Positions 20,836 through 33,149 of a stretch of 64,000 nt of DNA are shown here, piece by piece (the first letter of the stretch is position 1; every line of letters starts with the position of its first letter). Source of the DNA: Pilatotrama ljubarskyi. Lineage: Eukaryota; Basidiomycota; Agaricomycetes; Polyporales; Polyporaceae. The stretch is taken from contig MU277770.1 of assembly GCA_022385805.1 (NCBI GenBank), positions 10,671 through 74,670 of the forward strand, written 5' to 3'. The notes under the pieces are model-generated. The model worked only from the letters and a program-made list of their open reading frames with translations. It was not told where the DNA came from and made no database searches. The position numbers were made by a program, and so were the translations under genes.

Positions 20836-22567
20836 TCACGACCTCAAGTGCCGCGTCAGCGCCTTGCTGCGGAACGTCGCGTTGTACTGCAGCAGGTTAT
20901 TGATGTCCCGCACCCAGTCGTCCTCCTTCCCCGGCCCCGCGCCCTCGCCCTCGCGCATCTCCTCCGGCTCCGTGATCGACGAGCGGTTGATGCATGGGAT
21001 CGGGTACGACGAGGCTCGCACCGTCACCGCCTCGCCTGGACTAAGGATATGTGACACTTGGCCGTCCATGGACAGTCCGGCGGACGCTCGGCTGCGTTCA
21101 CTGATCTGTAGCCCCGAGCGCAGAGGGCGGACAAGGGCCATTAGCATCGTGGCATGAGCGTCATGCGCCCAGACCAAAAGCGGCGCGTTCGAGGGTGCGG
21201 CACTTACCCGTAGAGTTATGGAAGATGACGACGGGAAAACGAGCGGTCGGAAGGACAGACTCCGCGGACATATGGGCGTCAAGACGATTGCGCTCAACGA
21301 CGGATGCACTATCGGCCCGCCTGCAGAGAGGGAATATGCTGTCGAACCGGTCGGGGTGGAGACTATCAGACCATCTGACTGGGATACGACCGCATTTTAG
21401 AGACTGTACGGACGTGCCAGCCACATACAGGATGGAACGTACCACGGCTTCCGTTAAATGTTGCCCATCCACAAAGACATCGATCGTGTTGAGGTGAGGG
21501 CTCGACCCACGATGTAGTGCGACCTCGTTCATGACTTGCCAGTCTATGTGTCGTGAGTTGGTGAGGGTCAGAGCTCCGCCGCCAAGACGTACCTTCACAC
21601 TGCGTGTCCATGTGTTCGCCGCCCGAGTCCTGGAACGAGCACGAGAGACGCATCCTATGCAGAACCGTGATTCGACCCGCGAAGGCGCTTTCAATGGCTT
21701 TCGTGTAATCGTCGATGTCTTCCGAAACCACAAGTCAGCGAAGTGGTACCCGACGCATCACGGCTGCAGTCCTCACGGAATGGTAACAAGAACCCGAGAG
21801 TGCCCATAGAGAAACTGAGGACAGGCGGGACGGCGCCTGTCTTGAAGAGAGAGGATGCATGGAGGATAGTTCCGTCGCCACCGAGGGTGATCACCAAGTC
21901 GATTGGAACGGCATTAGGCCCTGTAGACGAGGTGAGTGTCTGCAGCAGACCGGTCGCTCGGTAAGCTACCTGGGTGCCAGACTTTGACGCCGTCTGGAAT
22001 GTCGGGTCTGTCCTCATGATAGATTTCGACGTCGGGATACTTTTCGTGTATATATCTGGATGCCGCATTCAGGACGAAGACGGAAGGGGAAGGGAGCATG
22101 GCAGGAATGCTCACTTGAGCAAGGTATCTATGGCGTCCACGACGGGTTTCGTTCGGAGCTTGTTGACGATGAGCACGGACTTTGGTGAGATGCCATTGTT
22201 GACACGTCTAGCTTATGGTACATTCAGATGCTGCATTGGACGAAGCGGGAGCACATGCCAGAAGGACAAGACAGGGTAGGTGCGCGAACGCGCATATACG
22301 CGCGGCGCACCTCTAGGATCTGTGATAGAGTGCGTCGTGTACGTACGTTGCGTGTCTCTTGTGTACGATCGGTTGAACAGACGAAAGGTTCGTCTTTCTA
22401 CCACACAGAGGACGAGAGGCTTGCAGAGGCTGGGAGTGAGCGAGCCTAGCAGATAGACTCCGAACTGACTGCCTGAGCGGTGAGCGTTGCAAGGGCAGAA
22501 TCTTCCTGACCATAGCTGGTCGACGAATAGATAGTCCCGCGGGAGAGCCAAGGCGGCAGGAAATCAT
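20836..22567 (-). CDS. POS5: NAD(H) kinase, probably mitochondrial
   Basis: Eight exons: 22567-22347, 22207-22115, 22055-21970, 21920-21777, 21718-21593, 21543-21443, 21378-21208, 21105-20836 (403 residues, frame closed). It phosphorylates NAD(H) to NADP(H) with ATP. Signature motifs: [14 protein letters not shown] (GGDG at about 147-150), [15 protein letters not shown], and [20 protein letters not shown] (NAD-binding). The first exon encodes an Arg/Ser/Leu-rich, acid-poor N terminus (MISCRL...[20 protein letters not shown]), typical of a mitochondrial presequence, hence the comparison with yeast Pos5 rather than cytosolic Utr1. A second in-frame ATG at 22513 could give a shorter leader. The C terminus has [11 protein letters not shown] and [11 protein letters not shown], usual for fungal members. 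Confidence 0.9.
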
Positions 22568-23007
22568 GCTGCGACTGAGAGAGCCAAGGTCGAGCACCGG
22601 AGACCGAGGGCGGCGGATTAGACACTCCCGGCTATAGCTCGCTCAGTGAGGTTCGCGGACAAGCAATGGTGAGAGCGCAAGGACGCGCGCAGAGTCGTCA
22701 AGATGTAGTTTCTCGACGCCGAAAGCCTAGCACTTGTGAGTCGGAGGAGGAGGAAGAGGAGGAGGAGGGCGTGCTCGGTGGAGGAAGCCAACGTGCGCGG
22801 GCTCTCTTCTGACTCTCAGTCGGCTTCCCCGGTCTCCCCGCAGGCGCCCGTGCTCGTTCACACCGGGGCCCCGTTATTGAGTCTGTCGCGACCCATACGT
22901 CGTCGCGCTTTCATCGATAATGTAACAAGGTGGTATACAACATCTGCCGTAGATACTGCTGCTTCGATAACATACACCTACATACCGGCCTCATGTGCAG
23001 GTTTCGC
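22568..23007. other. Intergenic, includes a purine-rich GAG repeat
   Basis: Upstream region of the NAD kinase gene. A purine-rich stretch of repeated gag/gaa triplets at about 22741-22770; no gene. Confidence 0.6.
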
Positions 23008-26000
23008 TCACGCCTCTGCATCCGCAAGCAGCCCGAACATTCCACCCTTCGACACCACCGGCTGAGGTCCCTTCGTCCTCACAGGCCCTACGACCTCAGG
23101 GGAGGTCTTCGCCTTCTTGTCCTTCTTGCTCTTCTTCTGCGGGAGCACGACGTACGCGTCCTCGAGTCCCTCCAGACACGCCCGCCACATCGCCTCCTCC
23201 GGCTCCTCCGTCAGCGGTCCTGAACCGCCAAGGAGCGCATGGAACTCAGATCCTGCGAAGCGACGTGCAGGACTTGGTATCCCAGGGGTGAGGAGAAGCA
23301 CGTGCGAGAGCTGCTCGATGGCCTCCAGTGCTGCTGAGATCTGCGCGACCAGCTGCACATGCCGTTCGGCAATCGGTATGGCCTCCGAGTCTTGCTTATG
23401 TGCGGGACTTGCTGTGTCCGCAACGGGCTCCGCGTGTTGACTGGATATGCAAGCAAGGAACGCACGGGCCTCTGCTTGCGTCCACCGCTCCAACTGGCGC
23501 TCTTTTACCGTAGGGCTTGCAAGCGCACGCAGGTGCATCTGGCGGACGACGAACCGTACAGCCAGAACAGCCAATAGACTGTGATCGGGGAGCGAAGCCA
23601 CCGCAGGACAGTCCGAGCCCAGTGCAGCGAGAAGGAGCTTGCGCCGCATATCCTCCGGCCAGAGCGGCGGAGGGATCGGCAGAGCCGTCTGCGAATGGAC
23701 GGGACTCTCCCATGAGAGTTCGTGGAGCATATCAACCAACGGCCTGACGGTGACCTCTTCCGCTGCAAGCCTGGTTCCTCGGCGGATGTACTCAGTGACG
23801 AGTTTCGGTTGCGAACGCGTCAGAGCGGTCGAAGCCGACAGCACTGACGGAGGCGGCCGCTCTCCTGCGCTCTCCCCGTCGCCCGCGTCCGACTCGTCCA
23901 GCTCTTTCAGCGCACCTCGAAGCCGAGCCAGAGGATCCTCATCCTCGCCTTCCTCTTCCACGTCGACGAGCTCGTCCCCATCACCTTCTTCCTCTAGGTC
24001 GCCTTCTTCTCCAGTTTCGGGCGGAACGGGGAGACCTACGCTGGCGTCAAGAATGGCATACGTCCACTCCCGGACGGGGCGCGCGACGCTGCGCTCGACA
24101 CACTCCTTGTCCGGGTCCTCCAGGAACAACCTCGGCCACATCGTCCCCGACTGAACGGCGTCCAGTATGTGCGGATCAAAGTGACCTCGCCTGTAGGCCG
24201 CAGTGTAGTTCAGTCGGATGATATCGTGTGGATCCTCCGTTGCCCGATGCGCTGACGGGGTTGCCTCGTCTGGCGACCCCGTCTCTTGCGGCGATACAAG
24301 TCTGGAGAGGGAGAGAAAGAGCGGACACGCCTCCGCGACGTGTAAAGGGCATACGTCGGAGACCCAGCGCAGCACATCTCCCGCCGCACCTCGTGTGATG
24401 TCTTCCGCGTCCTCCACCTCGTCATCGGGCCTGGGTATCGCATACTGCAGGGTAGCCTCCACGATACGCTCGACGATGGCTTCTTTTTCCCCGGTGGCGA
24501 ACGTGTCGAGCGGTCGGAGTAGGAGAGCTGTTACTGCCGCGTCGATCAAGTCCATGACGCTCCCGATATGCTTCTTGGCCCTCTTTTTGTGTGGCGCCGC
24601 GCTCTGTCCAAACGCTGCAGCCAATATGTCGTTGAGCGTGTTGGCGACGCGCGTGATCCGCTGCCCCAACGTAAGCTGACGTTCGAAAAAGAGACGCTGG
24701 AGGTTCGCGCGGCGGTTCGCGCGGATTTCGGCCGTCGTCGCGGGCGGTGGGCCAGAGTCGTCAGACGAGCCAGTGAAGTCGTTGCCCACTAGAGCGCCGA
24801 GTAATGGGAGGAGAGAGACGGGTATTTCGAGGTAGGATGCGAGCGTCGAAGGGGTGTAGACATTCAATGATAGCGCGAGGTGGGCGTCGGGCGACTGAGC
24901 CTCTTCCGGGGGTATGATACCCCGACCCGCGCGTTGGTGCACGCCGGCACGCTTTTTCTTACTCTTGCTGGAACGCACGGGTTTGAACCCGCCGTCGTCA
25001 TGGTCAGCTTCGGTGTCCACAGAGTAGACGCTGCCTTCGCCGTCCCAGGTTTGGGTGACCGTCCACACCATTTCGTCTAGAGGGATGTACCCCTGATAGC
25101 CTTCTGCGTTGAGCACGACAAAGTCAGAGTCGCGTCCGGCGACGTAGGCATTCAGCCGGCCAGCAAGCGCGACGGCGTACGGATCGCCTTCCTCATCCGC
25201 GACATGAACATGGAGCTTGCCTTGATGTGCTCCGGCAGCCAGGTCGACGAGAGTGTCCACACAGACGCCGTAGGAAAGTGGGGGCAGCATTGCGGTCTCG
25301 TGTAGGAAACGGGGATTTGAGCGAGCTGTGACGGAGGTCCGGAAGAAGAGCAAGCCGTTTTGCACATAATTCTGAGTGATGCGCGACACCAGAGTAGGAA
25401 ACTTCAGAGTTGGGTAAGGACCTGCCGGTGGACAATGAGTGCTCCGAACGCGCAATGCGAGGCACAGGAAGGAACGCCCACGTACGGGACAGTAGAGTCC
25501 GCGTACACTGCGTCAAAGTGCAGACACTAGCCGTGCGGGCTCAACGACGATTGCCGGAAAGGCAGGATACACCCTGTACTAGGCCGACATAGAGCTCTCA
25601 GCGATGCCGGCAGCGTAACAGCAAAGGTACGGGAGTTCTCTACGGGTAGCAGGATTCCGTTAATTCGCTTACTGACTCTTTGCGAACTTCGAAGGCGTAG
25701 AAGCGAGCGCTGTGAAAGGGGCGCAGGCTACGTGCGCAAACACTCACCGTCAAAAACAAAGTGAAGGTCCATCCCGACCTCTATCCAGGCATTGACGACT
25801 TGCTGTATGACTTGGGATAGCCGGGGATATTCTCCACCGTACACCCAGGGAAGGTCAGCACAGTAGACGACCTCATAAATGAATCTGCAGAAGGAAGAGA
25901 CCACACAGACGTCAGCTAAGCCGCAAGAGAAAACGAGGTCCACTGACGACCATCCATCGAGGACTACCGTTATGCACTCCTGGCTCTCTGCGCCTTGCCC

Positions 26001-26093
26001 GCTGCCGGGATGAGGGGGAAGAGGAAGCTGGATTGTGCGAGAAAGGAAGGACTTGTGTTCGCGGAGGTAGGAGGTGAGACCGTGCACGCCCAT
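23008..26093 (-). CDS. Asteroid-like protein (XPG/FEN1 nuclease fold)
   Basis: Three exons: 26093-25948, 25884-25748, 25421-23008 (898 residues, frame closed). The N terminus MGVHGLTSYLREHKSFLSRT with DGWSFIYEVVYCADLPW and VFDGPYPTLKFPTLVSR is the XPG N-domain signature of the asteroid family; I-region-like motifs follow (ALAGRLNAYVAGRDSDFVVL, GYQGYIPLDEMVW). The C-terminal ~550 residues are helical with acidic low-complexity insertions, and the tail is Lys-rich (KKSKKDKKAK). Asteroid homologues are poorly characterised; nuclease activity is inferred from fold only. The second intron (25747-25422, 326 bp) is long for this genome. The start is the family-typical MGVHGL at 26093, 107 bp downstream of a tRNA gene on the same strand. 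Confidence 0.85.
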
Positions 26094-26200
26094 GCCCACC
26101 GCTCGTCGACGTCGGGGAGCACGTTCGCCGTCGACGTCGGACTCAGTTCGATCACGCTGCGAGCTGCGGCAGACGTAGTGGCGAGGAGCAAAAGACGAAT

Positions 26201-26289
26201 GACGACAGTGGGATTCGAACCCACGCCCGTGAGGACCAGATGGCACAACGTCCTGATTCTGGCGCCTTAGACCGCTCGGCCATATCGCC
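26201..26289 (-). tRNA. tRNA-Leu(CAG) with 10-nt intron
   Basis: The 89-bp minus-strand sequence starts GGCGATATGGCCGAGCGGTC and folds as a type II tRNA: acceptor GGCGATA/TGTCGTC (two G-U pairs), A box and B box (GGTTCGAATCC), T arm GTGGG/CCCAC, long variable arm. The anticodon stem CCAGA/TCTGG encloses ATCAGG followed by a 10-nt intron (ACGTTGTGCC) placed after position 37, giving anticodon CAG. Confidence 0.9.
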
Positions 26290-26790
26290 ATGCCCAGTCG
26301 CCTCCGCGCATCTTTCATAGTCACGCTATATATCATCCCGCCCCTCCACAAGACGAAACGACGGGTCCCTTGTACATGATTCCGACGCGTCCACGAAGAC
26401 AGTACAAGGGATGGGACATAGGGAATGCGCCCTAGTGCAAACCTACTAGACGACCATGCTGTTCTCGCGGCATCCGGCAGGCTGGTACCTGCGTTGGCCC
26501 CTCCGCAGACGGACGGCAAGTTGCAGTGTCAGATCTCATCGACATCACACAGCCTGGTACGTCGTCGGGGCATAAAACGCATGCATTCACATGGATGGAA
26601 CCGGCCGCATACACAAATACATAGTACTCGTCAGAACTTCGAATGTCGTAGCTAAGAACAAGAGAAAGAGCGCACTATCGTAAGACGTAGACGTACAGAT
26701 ATCGGGCTGGATCGGATTGAGTGTCGGGGACATGAGTCGTAGCGAGACAGGCGAGAGCGTCATCAATAGGAAAAGGAGGAGCAGAGGAGT
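26290..26790. other. Intergenic, no gene seen
   Basis: Between the tRNA and the 3' end of the Bud4-like gene; nothing recognised. Confidence 0.6.
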
Positions 26791-29700
26791 CTATCGAGGA
26801 GGAACCCGGGTCGTTGCCTGCCCATCCCCATGTGGGGCAGCGTTCTTGGCCAGCTCCTGCTGTTGCTGCCACAGCATCTCGGCCCAGAGAGGATTGGGTG
26901 GTATCCGACCGACCATGGCACGCAACACCTCCAGCCTGAGGAGGAAAAGCGTTCAGTACACATTCCAAACGTCGCTCGAATCGACTTACCATCGATGCTT
27001 CTCCGCATCCGTATCAGCGAAGAACGTAATCTCCTGGTCAGGACCAGGACCAAAGACCAAACGGAACCCGCGCTCGACCCCATACATCCTGTCGTCGTCG
27101 TAGTGGCTGTAAGTAGTCGCGCCAGAGGCAGGACTGAGCACAGGCGTGCTGTCGTCCTCGACCGCAATTGCCTTGCGCAGGTCTATGGTGGTGATCGCAC
27201 GTTTCGTCACGTCATTGAACGCGATCATGTTAGCGCCGATAACCCTGAAGTGTCGCCGCCGCCACGTCTAGTGCAGGACAGAAGGGTAAGCCACCACTTC
27301 ATGTACACAACACCGAAGACTCACCGCGCAATCGCCTCCGCTCTGCGTCAGGGTACCCTGCTGGTATGTCGCCTTGTGCCATCGGACATGGCTCAGGCCT
27401 CGGTGGCATTCCTCCAGGCTCTGTGGCAGCTGGTTCTGCGGTATGCCCGGCAGTGGTGGGAGACGGAAGATCTGCAGCACAATCTCCCCGATCTGCATCG
27501 CCTTTGCCGAAGAACCCACCTCGAGCCTCTGCCCAATGAGCGGGAATGCCGTCTCGAGCAGCCGGGTGTCGCAGTGCGCGGCAACGTCCTTGAACGAGAT
27601 GAACGCGCGCGCGAGGGAGCCGTCCGGCTTCAAGTACCGTGCGAGGTTCTCCTGCAACCTGAACTGCGGAGGAGGTGGGGGCGGAGCGGGGGAAGGCGCA
27701 CGCTGTACAGCCTTGGGTTTCTTCGGAGACCCAAGCCCGAGGAAGCTGCGCATGCCCCCGCCCTTGGACGACCCACCACCTTTAGACGCAGGCGGAGGCA
27801 AGGGTTGCGGAGGCGGACGTGCGACTGGAGGTGGCTGGTTCGCCTTGAACTGCGCGACGATATGCGGGTCCCTGCGAACCTTGATCGTCAGCGTGAATTC
27901 GAGCTTGCTGTGCTCGATCCTGCGTAACGATGGTCAGTATGGACTGAGCAGCTTTCCGCGCTGTACTCACAGCTCAAACTCCTGATCGATACGACATTCT
28001 TGACCCAATGCCGCTTCCGGAGTAGTGACGAAGTGTATACCATTGTTCAGCGTACAGGTGATCGCGGTCGGTTGACTTGGTATGGGCACCTTCAGGCTTC
28101 TCAGGCTCGCAACTACGCAAGACTTGGGAGTCAGCACATGGTCCTTTCTGGAGGTAAGCTACAGACCTCTGACGAAGACCTTGCCGTGTGATTTGCCGGC
28201 CTTAGCCTGTTCACGAAGCTCCTTGATCTGCTTTGAGTACTCGTTCTGCACGATCATACCCCGCCTTACGTCAACGTTGAGCACGACACACTATGTGCAG
28301 TACGCACCATATCAGACGGCCTCCGCACAGTCCTCCAAGCCTTGCCGGTGTCCACGTCGCCCGCCCCGCGCATGTGCGAGATCCGATCCGCGTCCGACGA
28401 CGCATAAATCGTCTCCGAATGTTCGCGCACATGGTACTTCTGGTCCCCAATCCTGTCAGTACATCACTGCAACCCTACGCAAATCGGTCCACTCACGGTG
28501 CGCTTCGGAGCCTCCAGCTTCTTCAACTCCCTGTTGATGCTGTCCGCGAGAGGGTCGTCCTGCCCACGCAGCGCCGTGATGTCCAGCAGGCCCTCCTGAT
28601 GCAGCGCGGCCGCGCGCCGCTGAGACGCGCCCGGGGTGCGGGTCAGGATGTCCTCCGCGTCGCCCGTACTCATGCTGCGCCGGCGCGACGGCCGTCCGGC
28701 AGTCGTCGCAACACCTGGGTGCAGCATGCCGGGCGAGCCTATGTCCTCAGGCGCACGTGTTGCAGTCGCTCCCGCTCTCGTCGCGAGTGGCTCCTCATCA
28801 TCGGTGTCCAGACCCTCTTCAATTCGCCGCGCCTCGCGCTTCTTCGCCTTGATGAGCTCCTCGCGGGCGCGGATCGCGTCCTTCGCGGGCGGTCCGGCGC
28901 TCGAGCCATTGACCCTCGAAGCGGCATTGAGTCTGCTCTCCCCCGCCGCGCGCCACCCGCCATCCGGCGTCGGCGGCCGCACGTTTTGCTCGTCGACATC
29001 AATCTTCATCTCATCGTCGTCTCTCACGATATCCGGGAGCGCAAAGGTCGCCGCCTTCACGCCCTCGGTCACCGCCTCGACCCGCAGGCTCGGTAATGAC
29101 CGCTCCCCAGGCTCGGACTCCGACAGGAGCGAAAAGTCTGCGCTCGGGTCGATCTGCGCACCCTGCGCCATGTCCTCCATGAGCTTATCCAGCGCGCTGA
29201 CGTCGCCGAGGTGCATGCTGCTCCGCTGCACATTGAGGGCATGGATAGGGCTGGGCGCAACAGGCGAAGTGGCGCATTCGCCCAAGCCCGGGGCTGCACT
29301 CGCGCCCGGACTAGGGCTCGCGTGACGCGCCATTGAGCGCATGCCCAAGCCCGCGCTGAGACTCATGCCTTCGTCGCCGAGCGCGAAGCCGTGCTCAAAG
29401 TCCAGATCGAGGCCTTCGAACGCACGTTTCGCGTCGGTCTTCCCATCCAGCGCGGGGCCGACGTCGATACTGTGGGCGCGCGCAGCCAACGTGGGACGCG
29501 GCGGGTCGATCGGCTGCGGCTCCGGGTCGATGGACATGACCCCGTCGTAAGTTGGATTCTGCCCGCGGACCATGAGTAGTGGGACGGGCTTTGAAGGGGA
29601 GACCTGGCCATGAGATTCAGTCGGAGAAGCCTCGGACGCGAGATCGGTCGCTTGGGAGGTCTCCGCCGCAGCGTTCTCGCCCTCTTCACGCTCATCTTTA

Positions 29701-31418
29701 CCATGACCGGGGGCAGATGTAGGCGCGAGGGAAGGGTGAGGACTAGCGCTTCCAGCCCGTTCAGCAGGGGAGAGGGCCTCCTCACTCTTACGCCGGATCT
29801 TCTGCTGCACGCCTTCCGGTGTGATGAACGGGCTCGCGCGGCGGCCGACGCTGCCAAGACTCGACGTGCTTGCGGGCCGGAACAGTTGATGGTAGGGCGA
29901 TCCTGCGCGCGAGCCAGTAGCGGAACCGGGACGTGGAGAGTTGTAGCGCGAGGCGTTGAGGCACGGTGTGGACCGCGCCTCCAAAGAGCGGTCCCGGGAG
30001 CGATCGAACGACTGGTCTAGAGGCGTCGCAGAGCGGGAGCGGGGCCGGCCAGGAGGAGACGAGTCGGCTTGAGGCGCAAAAGACGTGCTGCTGATGAGGG
30101 AGTCATCCGCTGGGATGTTCGTGTCGGCGAGCAGGGACTGGTTGTCGAGGTTGGTGAGGGAGACCTCGGAGTTGCCAATAGATAGATTGGAAGGGTCGAG
30201 GGAGTCCGAGTCGTTGGAGCGGATCGAGTGGTAGGACTCGTCCTTGTTGAAGGGCGGATTCTCGTCTTTGATGTGAGGCACGGAGTAAGGATCGGTGCGC
30301 TCATCTATGGGTGTGCATTAGCGATACGATGTATGGGAGACCGACGGCATGCGTAGAACGACGATTGAGCCAAGCCGAAGGGCATGCTTTCGTCTCCAGC
30401 GATAGCAGCGGTTCTGTGTGCATCGCAGCGACTGGGTAGACGAGCGACGGCACGCGGACGGAGACTTCCGGCGGGCCAGAGATATTACTGGACGGAGGGA
30501 CTCACGATCTGGTTCCAAGGGGGCCGGAGGGGCGTGAATAGGGGGCGACGGGCGCTTCTTGACGGGAGAGGGCGAAGGAGGGAGGAGCTCGACGTCGTCT
30601 TCTTCCTCTACGTGCTTTGGGGGCGTGTGTGGACAGGCGTCCTCGAGCATGGAGTCGACCAAGCCTGTGATGCTGTCGTCGGGATGGTTGGAGCTGTCGT
30701 AGTCGTAGCTGGGGTCCATGTCGTCGTCGCTGGGGTGGCCGTAGTCGTCCTCGGAGTAAAAGGCGTCCTCGTCCAGTTCGTTCTCTGCGACGTCGAACTC
30801 AAGGATGTCGCAGTTGGGATCGAAGGTGACAGTCTTGCGGCGCTGGCGGAGGCGGCCTGCGTCGCGCGGGCCGTGGAGTCGGCGGGTGACGAGGGAGGGT
30901 CTGGAGGGAGACGGGGCAGAGTGTTGGGCGTTCAAGGGTGGCCTGGGTTTGGGAGGAACGGGCGGGGGTTTGTCTGCGTCGTCGTCGTCGGGCGGGGCAG
31001 AGTGTGAGCCGCGCCTGAAAGGGCTCTTTGTGACTGGCTCCTTCTGCAAGAGGCCCTGGAAGGCCTTTGACTGCCTGCGTTTGAAGCCGAGCGGGTGGTC
31101 GTTCTCTGCCTGGGCGGTCATGGAGAGGGGGCGGGGGCGCTTTTCGCCGCTGACGCGACGGGGGGAGGGCTGGGGGAGGAGAGAGCGGAAGGGAGACTTT
31201 GTGACGAGCTGGTTCTCCCTGACATGTTTGTAGCTGGAGGAGGAGCGACGGGCGAGGAGGGGCGGGGGCTGGCGGCGGGGAGAGATGGCCTGGCGGGGGG
31301 ACGGGGGCCTGTCTGGCTGGGGGGAGTCGCGCTGCTTGTTAATGCGGAGCGGGGTGGTGGGCCTGGGCTCGGGGGAGTTTGACTGGAGGCGGTCGCGGAG
31401 GGGCAGGGGCGCGCTCAT
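26791..31418 (-). CDS. BUD4: Bud4/anillin-like septation protein with C-terminal PH domain
   Basis: Eight exons: 31418-30506, 30304-28497, 28439-28308, 28245-28167, 28112-27971, 27919-27325, 27267-26990, 26935-26791 (1,363 residues, frame closed). The first ~900 residues are disordered, Ser/Pro-rich, with two VTKSPFR repeats (about 70 and 127) and an acidic block (DDVELLPPSPSPVKK). Then an anillin-homology region (KSHGKVFVRVASLRSLKVPI, TLNNGIHFVTTPE, IEHSKLEFTLTIKVRRDP) and a PH domain at about 1205-1325 (WRRRHFRVIGANMIAFNDV, ITFFADTDAEKHRWLEVLRA). Bud4 and anillins anchor septins and the contractile ring at the division or septum site on the plasma membrane. Multiple SP/TP sites suggest Cdk control. 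Confidence 0.88.
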
Positions 31419-31624
31419 CGGGGGCGGGGCGGGGCAGGGCGTGCGTCGGGCGTCGGGGAACGGGCGAGACGGTGGCCAAACGCATAGAGAGCGTGGGAAG
31501 ACGTCCTGGGCAGAAGCCAACCTTTGTTTGTTCAACAACGCGTGCACCACGTGACCGCGTTTGTGGCACGCCCCTCGCTCTGCTACCGGCGACCACGACC
31601 ACGACGACGACCACGAGCACGACG
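31419..31624. promoter_or_regulatory. Divergent promoter region, about 206 bp
   Basis: Only about 206 bp separate the ATGs of two divergent genes, so both promoters must share it. No TATA box seen. Confidence 0.5.
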
Positions 31625-32619
31625 ATGGCGAGCGCGGCAGAGAAGGCGGCGGCGGGCGAGGTCGACTACGCGGACCGTGCGTTCCACCGCGCCCTCTTCA
31701 GTCAGTCCTCGTCGCATTCTCTCCTCTCACACACACTCACCCTCCCTCAGCCCACATCGAGAAGAAGGTCGTCCCGACAGTCCCGCCCGACGCTTCTCCC
31801 CCGCTCCCCATCCTCGTCTATGCCATCAGAAACATCCTCCGCCCACAGCCCATCCTCTCCCTCATCCCTCGCCTCCTCCACCTCCTCGCCCACCTCGAGA
31901 TCCTCCGCTCCCAGACACTCACCCACATCCAGAACATCCTCCACCGCCACCGCCAGTACGCCTCAAAGCCCCACGACGCCATCCGGCTCCTCGATCACGA
32001 GGAACGCGACGCCCTTCAGTCCATCCTCGACCCTCCGAGACTCAAGGCCCAGCGCACAGTGTACCGCGAAGTCATCCACGGCTGCTGCTTGCTTGTCAGT
32101 TCACCCTCCTTTTCAGTAGCCGTCAAGACTTCTCACGCTTCTCACAGCATATCCACCATCTCTGGCGAACATATGACCCCGCCAAAGACCCTCCCCTCAC
32201 CACCCTCCTCATCGACTACTTTCCCGCCTTCTTCCAGCGCGACCCCGACATTCGCCCCCAGTGCCAGACCGCACTCAAGGTCCGCCCCTGGCACTACGCC
32301 ATCACCGAGCAAGAACTCAACGAGAACCGCCGCGTCGGCCAGCAGGCAGCACAGTTCATGCTCGATGCCGCCCAGTACGTCGACGATCCAGCGAAATACT
32401 GCGCGGACCATGGGTACGCATCTGCACTGCATTCGATACAATTCGTTCGCTGACAAAGACAAACGCAGCCATGACGCTACCGCTCTCTTCGACGACCTGT
32501 TCCCCGCCCCAGACGTTCGGAAGATCGTTGACGCCATTGAGCTCTTCATCGAAACGGTCCAACTCGCCTGCGATACCGTCCAGTCCGTCCTCGAGGACAA
32601 CCCACCAAACAGCCTATAG
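31625..32619 (+). CDS. Unrecognised helical protein, divergent from the Bud4-like gene
   Basis: Four exons: 31625-31700, 31751-32094, 32148-32413, 32469-32619 (278 residues, frame closed, introns 50-55 bp). The sequence is Leu/His-rich and looks all-helical: LPILVYAIRNILRPQPILSL, IPRLLHLLAHLEILRS, then RPWHYAITEQELNENRR and ALFDDLFPAPDVRKIVDAIE. No membrane segment, signal or known motif could be named. The clean splicing and closed frame support a real gene; function unknown. Confidence 0.7.
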
Positions 32620-33149
32620 CCACTCTACTGCGAATTTGCTCGTTGTCTCGTAGAATCGAACATCTTGAAGATATACAGTCCAAGTCCGCGCAAAGCGGAG
32701 CGCCGAGTTCCCCGGCAAGACGCCGGGATCTGCTCTCTCGACCGGCCTTCTTGCATTAGCGTCAAGCTCTTCTGCGTGCAACCATCGTAACAGGAAGGCT
32801 TTGGACGTCGATCCTCCGCACATTCTATCCAGAGCAAAACAGCACCATCTAGGACGCCCTTCTTACTCTCTGCGATGCACAACATCTCATGGTGCCCCAT
32901 CAAACTCCACCGCGGTTCCCTTGTGCATCCTCCTCCAATACTCGTCCTTCACCTCGCTCGTCGGCTCCCACACACGCACCGTCCAACAATACAAGGCGGC
33001 CCTCAGTCCTGAACTCGGAGAATGCTACTCGGGTTGCTTCCTGCAAGTCACCCTGCAGGCGTTCCCGCCGGCGACACTATCCTCTCGCCCGTATGGCAAG
33101 CCATCGAACAACCCTTGACGCTTGAAGCCCCCCCAGACGCACCAGCGCG
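32620..33149. other. Intergenic, no gene seen
   Basis: 3' flank of the helical-protein gene; may include the unrecognisable 5' end of the HET pseudogene that follows. Confidence 0.5.
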
